17,097 nt of DNA from an uncultured Verrucomicrobiae bacterium (GTDB taxonomy: Bacteria > Verrucomicrobiota > Verrucomicrobiia > Verrucomicrobiales > Akkermansiaceae), in assembly GCA_937957985.1 (NCBI GenBank), contig CALGOH010000057.1, forward strand, positions 1 to 17,097, read 5' to 3'. A model generated the notes under the pieces. The model had not been told where the DNA came from. It did no database searches and saw only the letters and a program-made list of their open reading frames with translations. Below are positions 8,161 to 14,722 of the stretch, one piece after another. Position 1 is the stretch's first letter. Every line of letters starts with the position of its first letter. The translations under genes were made by a program, and so were the position numbers.

Positions 8161-8670
8161 ATGAAGTCGATGAACGCCTGCGTCGTCCTGACCGTCCTCG
8201 CCCCGGATCGCCCGGGCATCGTGAAATCGCTTTCCGAGACCGTCGCCGCCCACGATGGCAACTGGCTGGAAAGCCGGATGGCCCGGCTGGCGGGCCATTT
8301 CGCCGGCATCCTGCGGGTCGAGTGCCCGGACAGCCGCGCCGACGACCTCATCAAGGCACTCGAATCCATCGAGGGCGTCTCCATCCAGGCGACCCGCGAG
8401 GATCCCTTCGAGGCCCGCGAGGTCGAGTTGTTGAAGCTCGAGGTGGTCGGCAACGACCGCCCCGGCATCGTCCGCGCGCTTTCGGCATCCATCGCCGCGA
8501 CCGGGGCGAACCTCGAGGAACTCCAGACCACGCTGGAGAGCGCGCCGATGGCGGGTCATCCGATCTTCCACGCCCGCGGCACGGTGGCGCTGCCCGACGG
8601 TCTTGCCCCGAACGTGTTGATCACGGCGATCGAAGATCTCGGAGCCGACCTCTCGGTGACGGTGGAGTAG
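8161..8670 (+). CDS. Tandem ACT-domain protein, GcvR-like regulator
   Basis: 169 residues made almost wholly of two ACT domains: about 6-80 and 89-167, each with the ligand-binding DRPGIV motif (16-21 and 99-104). This two-ACT layout matches GcvR-type proteins, which in Escherichia coli respond to glycine and restrain the glycine cleavage activator GcvA; no GcvA is visible here, so only the fold is secure. I chose ATG 8161 because the ACT fold begins right after it. A TTG at 8101 would add 20 residues of charged, unconserved sequence. It is divergent from the membrane protein-purU pair and convergent with trpG, with 18 bp between stops. No obvious Shine-Dalgarno site. Confidence 0.8.
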   Translation: MKSMNACVVLTVLAPDRPGIVKSLSETVAAHDGNWLESRMARLAGHFAGILRVECPDSRADDLIKALESIEGVSIQATREDPFEAREVELLKLEVVGNDRPGIVRALSASIAATGANLEELQTTLESAPMAGHPIFHARGTVALPDGLAPNVLITAIEDLGADLSVTVE

Positions 8671-8688
8671 TTACGACCGGTCCATTCG

Positions 8689-9252
8689 TCAGAACTCCAG
8701 GAAGTTCTGGAGCAGCTTCTTCCCCTGCTCGGTGAGGATGGACTCGGGGTGGAACTGGACGCCGTGCACCGGGTGCTCCTTGTGGCGCAGTCCCATGATC
8801 TCACCCTCGTCGGTCCAGGCGGTGATCTCGAGGCACTCGGGCAGGGTGTCGCGCTTGACGATGAGCGAGTGGTAGCGAGTGGCCTCGAAGGGGCTGGGCA
8901 GTCCGGCGAAGACGCTCCCCCCATCGTGAAGAATGGGCGAGGTCTTGCCGTGCATCAGGCGGTCGGCGCGGACGACATCGCCGCCGTAGACCTGCCCGAT
9001 CGACTGGTGGCCGAGGCAAACTCCCAGAATCGGCGTACTTCCACCAACCTCGCGGATCAAATCGCAGGAGATACCCGCCTCGTTCGGCGTGCAGGGTCCG
9101 GGCGAGATGCATATCTTCTCCGGACCCAGCGCCTTCACTTCCCCGACGTCGAGCGCGTCGTTGCGCACCACCTTCATCTCAACCCCCAACTCGCCGAAAT
9201 ACTGGACGAGGTTGTAGGTGAAGGAGTCGTAGTTATCGATAATCAGAAGCAT
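8689..9252 (-). CDS. trpG: Anthranilate synthase component II (glutamine amidotransferase)
   Basis: 187 residues, the normal size of TrpG/PabA. It supplies ammonia from glutamine to TrpE for anthranilate synthesis. Motifs in order: LLIIDNYDSFTYNLVQY at the N-terminus, ISPGPCTPNEAG, the nucleophile Cys in LGVCLGHQSIGQ, and HGVQFHPES carrying the catalytic His and Glu near the C-terminus. ATG 9252 gives the canonical start; a TTG at 9261 would add three residues. It is the second gene of a trpE-trpG pair, 45 bp after trpE. It could also serve 4-aminobenzoate synthesis, as in species with a single amphibolic subunit. No clear Shine-Dalgarno. Confidence 0.95.
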   Translation of the reverse strand: MLLIIDNYDSFTYNLVQYFGELGVEMKVVRNDALDVGEVKALGPEKICISPGPCTPNEAGISCDLIREVGGSTPILGVCLGHQSIGQVYGGDVVRADRLMHGKTSPILHDGGSVFAGLPSPFEATRYHSLIVKRDTLPECLEITAWTDEGEIMGLRHKEHPVHGVQFHPESILTEQGKKLLQNFLEF

Positions 9253-9270
9253 GGTGCTCAATCAGCGTTT

Positions 9271-9298
9271 GGAACTTGGCACTTCGCACTTGGAACTT
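9271..9298 (-). repeat. Four tandem heptamers between trpE and trpG
   Basis: On the minus strand, four exact 7-base units follow the pattern AAGT(T/G)C(C/G), 28 bp in all; the outer two are identical (AAGTTCC), the inner two are AAGTGCG and AAGTGCC. The array begins within the last base of the trpE stop codon and fills over half of the 45-bp spacer to trpG. Confidence 0.8.
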
Positions 9299-10794
9299 CA
9301 ATCGAGCGTATCGGCGAGGGCGATCGCGCGCAGCATGCCCTTCGCCTTGTTGACGGTCTCGTTGTATTCGTAGGTCGGCTCCGAGTCGGCCACCACCCCG
9401 GCCCCGGCCTGGACGTAGGCCTTGCCGTCCTTGAGCAGGCAGGTGCGCAGCGTGATGCACGAGTCGTGCGAGCCGTCGAAGCCGAAGTAGCCGACCGCCC
9501 CGGCGTAGGCGCCGCGCTTCGATTTCTCCAGCTCGTTGATGATCTGCATCGCCCGGATCTTCGGCGCGCCGCTGACCGTGCCGGCCGGAAAGGTCGCGCG
9601 CAGCACGTCGTAGGCGCTGTGGCCGGGGGCCAGGTCGCCGTGGACGTTCGAGACGATGTGCATCACGTGGCTGTAGCGCTCGATGATCATGAAGTCATCG
9701 ACCGTCACGCTGCCGTGCGCGGCGATGCGGCCGACGTCGTTGCGGGCGAGATCGACGAGCATCAGGTGCTCGGCGCATTCCTTCGGGTCGGCCAACAGGT
9801 CGGCGGCCAGCGCGTCGTCCTCCTCCGGGGTCTTTCCGCGCCAGCGGGTGCCGGCGATCGGGCGGATGTCGATGCGGCCGTCGATCGAGCGCACATGGAC
9901 CTCCGGCGAGCTGCCGACCAGCGAGAAGTCGCCCAGCTCGAGGATGAACATGTAGGGCGAGGGATTGACGTGGCGCAGCGCGCGATAGAGATCGACGGCC
10001 GACTTCCGGAATGGGGTCTCGAAGCGCTGGCTGGGGACGAACTGGAAGACGTCGCCCGCCGCGATGTACTCCTTTCCCCGCAGCACCATCTCCTCGTACT
10101 CGGCCTGGGTCGTGTTGCTGGCGGCCTCGCCCGGCTCGACCTCGACGAGACCGTTCAGGGCGGGCACGTGGAGCGGGCGGTTGAGCATCTCCACCATCGA
10201 CGCGACGCGCTCGCGGGCCGCCACGTAGGCGTGCTCGGGGCTCTCGTGCTCGTCGAGGATCGCGTTGGCGATGACCTGCACGCGGCGCAGCTTCTGGTCG
10301 AAGACGATCAGCGTGTCGGCCAGCATGAAGACCGCGTCGGGCACGCCCAGCTCGTCCTTCGGCGGCTCGGGAATGGTCGGCTCGAACTGGCGGATCGCGT
10401 CGTAGGCGAGGTAGCCGACCAGCCCTCCGCAGAAAGGCGGCAGGTTGCCGTGGACGACCGGCTTGTAGGGCGCCATGTGCTGTTCCAGCGCGGCGAGCAC
10501 GTCGTCATCGACCGTCCCGACGGTCACCTCGCCGTCCTGGCGGATGGTGATTTCCCGGCCACGGGCCTCGATGATGCGGCGCGGGCCGCTGCCGAGGATG
10601 GACCATCGGCCGCTCTTGTCGGTGCTCTCGGCACTTTCGAGCAGGAACGACGCGCGACCGTCACGCACCTTGAGGTACGCGGACAGCGGCGTCTCGAAGT
10701 CCGCGGCGAGCTGCGTATAAACGGGGACAACGTTGCCCCGCTTCGACAGTTCGGCGAACTCCTCGAGCGACGGTTCGATCGGGATCGGCTTCAC
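9298..10794 (-). CDS. trpE: Anthranilate synthase component I
   Basis: 498 residues, typical of TrpE; converts chorismate plus ammonia (from TrpG) to anthranilate, the first committed step to tryptophan. The N-terminal LLES motif at 51-54 is the tryptophan feedback site, which argues for TrpE over PabB. The chorismate-binding domain follows, with RPIAGTRWRGKTPEED, LLADPKE, ECAEHLMLVDLARND, PAGTVSGAPKIRAMQ and YAGAVGYFGFDG. The start is GTG at 10794 (MKPIPIEPS); no ATG lies nearby in frame and no Shine-Dalgarno is visible. The 118 bp upstream contain a possible -10 (CATAAT) within a small hairpin, but no obvious Trp-codon leader peptide. It forms an operon with trpG. Confidence 0.96.
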   Translation of the reverse strand: MKPIPIEPSLEEFAELSKRGNVVPVYTQLAADFETPLSAYLKVRDGRASFLLESAESTDKSGRWSILGSGPRRIIEARGREITIRQDGEVTVGTVDDDVLAALEQHMAPYKPVVHGNLPPFCGGLVGYLAYDAIRQFEPTIPEPPKDELGVPDAVFMLADTLIVFDQKLRRVQVIANAILDEHESPEHAYVAARERVASMVEMLNRPLHVPALNGLVEVEPGEAASNTTQAEYEEMVLRGKEYIAAGDVFQFVPSQRFETPFRKSAVDLYRALRHVNPSPYMFILELGDFSLVGSSPEVHVRSIDGRIDIRPIAGTRWRGKTPEEDDALAADLLADPKECAEHLMLVDLARNDVGRIAAHGSVTVDDFMIIERYSHVMHIVSNVHGDLAPGHSAYDVLRATFPAGTVSGAPKIRAMQIINELEKSKRGAYAGAVGYFGFDGSHDSCITLRTCLLKDGKAYVQAGAGVVADSEPTYEYNETVNKAKGMLRAIALADTLD

Positions 10795-10849
10795 CTGCGG
10801 CGGAGTGTGCCCGGGGGGCGGCAGGGTGCAAGTCTCGGAGGAGCGGAGG

Positions 10850-10869
10850 GCCGATTATGGGATCGGCGG
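10850..10869 (-). promoter_or_regulatory. Hairpin with a possible -10 box upstream of trpE
   Basis: GCCGAT and ATCGGC (plus-strand reading, 10851-10868) flank a 6-base loop containing, on the minus strand, CATAAT. It lies about 60 bp before the GTG of trpE. No fitting -35 was found, so a promoter-operator is only tentative. Confidence 0.25.
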
Positions 10870-10912
10870 CCCACGCTCTACCGACGCCGCCTTCGCCCCG
10901 ACGGCCGACTCC

Positions 10913-11569
10913 TCAAATCAGCTTCTCGCGCAAGGCCTTGGCCACCGCTCCGGTGTTGGTGGTCACATGCAGTTTCTCATACACCCGCTGCATGTGCGTC
11001 GATACGGTCGCCACGCTGATATCGAGGGCATCGGCGATCTCCTTTTTCACCAAACCCTCGGCCATCAGGCGCAGGATGTCGCGCTGGCGGGGGGTCACCT
11101 CGTAGGCCCCGGCATCCTGGGGATCGACCTGACCTTTCTGACTGGCGAGGGTATCCAGCACCTTGCGCGCCACCTCGGGGGCCATCGAGGCGCCGCCGTC
11201 GATCACCTGCTGGATCGCCTCGCCGATCTCCGCCCGGCTCGATGACTTCAGGACATAGCCGGAGGCCCCGGCACAGACGGCCCGGAAGATCTTGTCCGCA
11301 TCGTCGAACACCGTGAGAATCACCACCTGCGCCTTCGGAGCCATGGCCTTGAGGCGCGACAATGCCGTGATGCCGTCCATCCCGGGCAACTGCACGTCGA
11401 GCAGGATCACATCCGGGTTGCCGCCGGCCTCCAGCGCGGCGAACGCCTGTTCGACGGACTGGTATCTGCCGCCGCACCTCATCCCGTCCATGCGGTCGAG
11501 CGTGCGCTGCACCCCGGTGGCGAAGATCTCGTTGTCTTCCACCAGCCATACTTCGGTCTCGGTTTTCAT
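10913..11569 (-). CDS. NarL/LuxR-family response regulator
   Basis: 218 residues from ATG 11569; cytoplasmic DNA-binding regulator. The receiver domain (residues 5-120) has the acidic pair Glu11-Asp12, phosphoacceptor Asp58 in VILLDVQLPGMDG, Thr86 and Lys108 in GYVLKSSS. The C-terminal LuxR-type helix-turn-helix (155-215) reads VTPRQRDILRLMAEGLVKKEIADALDI and ends VSTHMQRVYEKLHV. An upstream in-frame codon at 11611 would add 14 residues overlapping the kinase gene; ATG 11569 fits the receiver start better and follows AGGAACAG. It lies 19 bp after the histidine kinase, so both are almost certainly one operon and a signalling pair. Its targets are unknown. Confidence 0.93.
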   Translation of the reverse strand: MKTETEVWLVEDNEIFATGVQRTLDRMDGMRCGGRYQSVEQAFAALEAGGNPDVILLDVQLPGMDGITALSRLKAMAPKAQVVILTVFDDADKIFRAVCAGASGYVLKSSSRAEIGEAIQQVIDGGASMAPEVARKVLDTLASQKGQVDPQDAGAYEVTPRQRDILRLMAEGLVKKEIADALDISVATVSTHMQRVYEKLHVTTNTGAVAKALREKLI

Positions 11570-11588
11570 CGGCCTGTTCCTGTCGGAT

Positions 11589-13616
11589 CTACGAGGAGAA
11601 GGGAGCTTCAAAGGTGATTTCGGTCCCCTTGCCGGGTGCGCTGTCGATGCGAAGGCTGCCGGACACGCGCGATGCCCGGCGCCTCAGATTGCCAAGCCCT
11701 TGGCCGGTCCCGCCAACCTCTTCGGGAACAAAACCGACCCCTTCGTCACGAACCGTGAACCGCAGGCGGTCGGGCTTGATCTCGACCTTCACGGCTGCCC
11801 GGTGGGTCCGGGCGTGCTTGCGGACGTTGTTGAGCGCCTCCTTGAACGCGAGGAAGACATGCCGCCGGAACAACAGGCTCAGCCTGCGGTCACGGAAGGT
11901 CTCCGGTTCGACCTCGAACGAGATGTCCGGATGATTCAGGATCGTCCTCAACGACTGCCGCATCCGCGTCACGAAGTCCTTCAGTCCGACCGGTTCGCGC
12001 TGGATCAGCCACACGATGTCCCGCATCGAGAGCGAGGCATCCTCGGCCGCCTTGCGAATCGCCAGGAAGTCCTTGCGCGAGGTCTCGTCCGGGCTGTGCT
12101 CGCTGCCGATCTCGCTCAGCAGCACGATCCCGCCGAGGTTGCTGCCGATGTCGTCGTGCAGGTCCCGGGCGATCTGCTGCCGCAATTGCTCGACCTCACG
12201 CCTCCTCACCACCCGGTGTCGAATCATCCCCCAGATCCACGCTCCAACCACCAGCACCCCGGCTGACACCGACGCAACGCCCAGGATCTCCCTTCCCGCC
12301 TTCAACTTGGCGGTGCGCCGGGTCTCCAATCCGGCTTTCTCCCTCTCCAGCCGCCCCCGCTTGTCCATCAGCCGCAGGTATTCGGGCCACTCGATCAGAC
12401 GGTGGCGGCTGGTGTAGCCATCCACCAGGGCGGCCGGTGCCCATCCGGCTTCCGGCGGCTTGTCGGTCTCATCCTTCACATGCACCGGCTTCCCCAGAGC
12501 CAGGTTCCGTCCGGAGCCATAAACCTGCAGCTCGGACAATCCGAAAATGTAGTAATCGTCCCGCGACCACATGCTCCCGGTCGATATCCGGACGTAGCGG
12601 GCTTCCACCCCCGGCACCCCGACGTTGATCGAGCACCCCGCCGGGTAGCCCAACGCGAAGTCACCCCTTCGGGTCTCCCATACCACATCGTTGAAACCGG
12701 GATCGGTTGCCAACTGTAGCCTGAAACGCCGGGGAAACCCCCGCCCTCCCACCACTTCATGCGCCTCCGACTCGAGCGGGAGTATGCGCACCTGTTCGAT
12801 TGCTTCCGGCTTGCCGAGATCCACGGCGCACCATTTCCATAACTCCGGGACTAGCGGCTTCCCGGCTTCCGTCATGTTCAATCCGGCGCTCAGGTAGCCC
12901 TGCGTCGGGCTGGGTGCCGTCACATCGACCGGCATTCCCAGGCCACTTTGACCGTCGTTGATCCGCGGCGCCACCCACTGGGGAAACAGGTTCAGGCTGC
13001 TTGAGGTGCTGACGGCCGATTCCCCACTCGCCACCATGTTGCCCTCCATGACCATCAACTCCTCGAGTGCCCAAAAGTATGCTCCGTCGTCCAGGTCGTG
13101 CTTCAACGAGGTGATCCGAAGATACCGTCCCGCCACCGGCTCGAAATCGAACACCAACGGATACTTGCCGGGATTCGGAACATCCGACCCACTCCGGTCG
13201 ACCAGCACCACCGCCTCGCGCATGTCGGGGTGGTTCGAAATTTCCACCCGGAAACGCTTCGGAAACCCGTATCGCGCTCCCGCATCCCCCCGGTAGGACA
13301 GGTTCGCCGGCAGCAGCGCGACCATGTCCACCATCGTTCGTCCGCCGAGATCAAGTTGTACCCAGTCGGGTGTCGTTTCCTCCGGAAGATCCGCGCTCCG
13401 ATGACCATAGCGGGACCCCCAGGGCCGCTCCCTCGCCACGGGCAACCTGTCCATTTCCCGGGCGATCTCATTCAGCCGCGCTTCAATCCGCCTGAGTTCC
13501 GGGCTCAGGCGTCGGATCAACCGCTCCGCGCCGTCCCCTTCTCCCCGCGCACATCCGGCCCGGGGCAGCCAGGCGACCAGCAACCCGAGGAGCAGCATGG
13601 GGCGCATCCCGACCAT
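11589..13616 (-). CDS. Histidine kinase with discoidin-like (F5/8 type C) sensor domains
   Basis: 675 residues from ATG 13616, chosen because it opens a signal-anchor sequence (MRPMLLLGLLVAWLP). A polar helix comes first, then two discoidin-like domains at about 65-195 (WVQLDLGG, FPKRFRVEIS, AGRYLRITS) and 235-370 (WCAVDLGK, FPRRFRLQLA, ARYVRIST), and a partial third start (NLALGKPVHV). A likely coiled coil and a transmembrane helix at 444-465 lead to the cytoplasmic part: HisKA_3 with phosphoacceptor His487 in ARDLHDDIGSN, then HATPase motifs EALNNVRKHA, DEGVGF, GQGLGNLRRRA. Discoidin folds often bind glycans, so a polysaccharide or surface signal is plausible but inferred. An ATG at 13682 would add 22 residues. 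Confidence 0.9.
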   Translation of the reverse strand: MVGMRPMLLLGLLVAWLPRAGCARGEGDGAERLIRRLSPELRRIEARLNEIAREMDRLPVARERPWGSRYGHRSADLPEETTPDWVQLDLGGRTMVDMVALLPANLSYRGDAGARYGFPKRFRVEISNHPDMREAVVLVDRSGSDVPNPGKYPLVFDFEPVAGRYLRITSLKHDLDDGAYFWALEELMVMEGNMVASGESAVSTSSSLNLFPQWVAPRINDGQSGLGMPVDVTAPSPTQGYLSAGLNMTEAGKPLVPELWKWCAVDLGKPEAIEQVRILPLESEAHEVVGGRGFPRRFRLQLATDPGFNDVVWETRRGDFALGYPAGCSINVGVPGVEARYVRISTGSMWSRDDYYIFGLSELQVYGSGRNLALGKPVHVKDETDKPPEAGWAPAALVDGYTSRHRLIEWPEYLRLMDKRGRLEREKAGLETRRTAKLKAGREILGVASVSAGVLVVGAWIWGMIRHRVVRRREVEQLRQQIARDLHDDIGSNLGGIVLLSEIGSEHSPDETSRKDFLAIRKAAEDASLSMRDIVWLIQREPVGLKDFVTRMRQSLRTILNHPDISFEVEPETFRDRRLSLLFRRHVFLAFKEALNNVRKHARTHRAAVKVEIKPDRLRFTVRDEGVGFVPEEVGGTGQGLGNLRRRASRVSGSLRIDSAPGKGTEITFEAPFSS

Positions 13617-13682
13617 CCGGGCCACGCTGCCCCATCCTCCGGCATCTGTCAGCCCGGAACCCCGCCCGATGGAGCATGTCAT

Positions 13683-13740
13683 ACGATAATACTACAAATT
13701 CACCCTCCTACGCCCTGGCGTTGTCGCTACTTTTGGAAGC
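13683..13740. promoter_or_regulatory. AT-rich divergent promoter region, kinase/PEP-CTERM gene
   Basis: An AT-rich block at 13681-13700 stands out in GC-rich surroundings. It offers GATAAT at 13685-13690 on the plus strand and TATTAT (13691-13686) on the minus strand as -10-like boxes, pointing each way. No good -35 was found for either. GGAAG sits just before ATG 13741. Confidence 0.35.
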
Positions 13741-14460
13741 ATGAAGCGGCTCGCCTTGTTCCTTCTCGTCGGAAGTTCGCCGGCCCTGATGTCCGTCTCC
13801 GAAGCGGCAACGCTCGTCAGTTATCAGTTCAACGGGGCGAGCGCTGCCCAGACGACCGGTGACCTGACCGGTTCGAATCTGACTTTCGGCGCGTTCAACA
13901 ATGGTGGCGCAGGCACCAAGCACGGCATCTCCAGCGCCTCGAACTCGCTTTTCTTCCGCACCAACGCCACCGGCGAACTGGGAACGGATGGCGACACGCT
14001 GGCCGAGGCGACCAGCCCCAACGAATCCTACGCCACCTTCATCCTGACGAACAATTCGGGTTCCGCCTACTCACTCTCCACGCTGAGCTTCGACGTGTTC
14101 AACACCAACAGTCCGGCGGATGGGGGTACCACTTTCTTCACGGTCTATGGCATGTCGGATCAGGCGGCCTTCACGGATGGCAACGAGTTCGGCTCGTTCA
14201 CCGTGACCGCCTCCGGTGTCTCAACCAGCCAGTCCAGCCCGGATCAGGCGGCGCTCGATCTCTCTTCAATGTCCAGCCTTCCCGACGGCGGCTCGGTCGA
14301 GTTCCGGCTCTACATGGTCGATGACGGCGACGGCGAAAACGCCATCTACCGCATCGACAACATCACGGTGACGGGATCGGTGATCCCCGAGCCGAGTCCC
14401 CAGCTCATGCTGCTCGGCGGCCTCGGCCTTGCCTTGCTGTTTCGGCGCCGGCGGGATTGA
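13741..14460 (+). CDS. PEP-CTERM sorting domain protein
   Basis: 239 residues, exported. The signal peptide is MKRLALFLLVGSSPALMSVSEAA. The body is rich in Ser, Thr, Asn and Gly (SYQFNGASAAQTT at the start), with beta-rich pattern, no Cys and no enzyme motif that I recognise. The C-terminus from about residue 214 is a PEP-CTERM signal: VIPEPSP, a hydrophobic run (LMLLGGLGLALLF) and RRRRD. Family knowledge predicts processing by an exosortase and display or release in an extracellular polysaccharide matrix; the exosortase is not in the window. It is divergent from the discoidin-sensor kinase, which may control it (inference). Confidence 0.88.
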   Translation: MKRLALFLLVGSSPALMSVSEAATLVSYQFNGASAAQTTGDLTGSNLTFGAFNNGGAGTKHGISSASNSLFFRTNATGELGTDGDTLAEATSPNESYATFILTNNSGSAYSLSTLSFDVFNTNSPADGGTTFFTVYGMSDQAAFTDGNEFGSFTVTASGVSTSQSSPDQAALDLSSMSSLPDGGSVEFRLYMVDDGDGENAIYRIDNITVTGSVIPEPSPQLMLLGGLGLALLFRRRRD

Positions 14461-14485
14461 TCGCCCCTCTCCGCCTGGTTGCGTC

Positions 14486-14501
14486 GGCTCCGCAGCCTTT
14501 T
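14486..14501 (+). terminator. Weak terminator candidate after the PEP-CTERM gene
   Basis: GGCT and AGCC pair over a 4-base loop and are followed by TTTT, about 25 bp after the stop. The stem is short, so this is tentative. The remaining 14502-14722 shows no gene and no convincing promoter for the following large gene. Confidence 0.25.
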
Positions 14502-14722
14502 GGTCTGCCGCCGGGGCCTGAAGGCCGGGATCAAAGTGGTCGGTCCCGATCCACCTTTCAGTCCGGATCGCCTGATTCCGGTTCAGGTAGTACGATAAGA
14601 TGACCAGATCACGCTCCAATTCCAACGGTCGCTGGCTTTAATTGCAGGGCTTGTCAAAAGGCATCCCTCCCCCGAACGCCCGAACAGACGCCCACCCCGA
14701 GTCCCCAGCCCAGAATCACGCC

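Noticed and set aside
9253..9261. TTG start for trpG at 9261
   Set aside because: ATG 9252 gives the canonical LLIIDNYDSF beginning, and no ribosome-binding site favours the TTG.
8749..11019. Long plus-strand open frame (756 codons) opposite trpE and trpG
   Set aside because: It is antisense to two well-recognised enzymes; its length is a GC-rich codon-bias effect, and its composition is Arg/Val/Asp-rich without motifs.
13617..13682. Kinase start at ATG 13682
   Set aside because: It would add 22 Gly/Ser-rich residues before the signal-anchor and sits almost on the -10-like box; ATG 13616 or 13607 fits better, though not proven.
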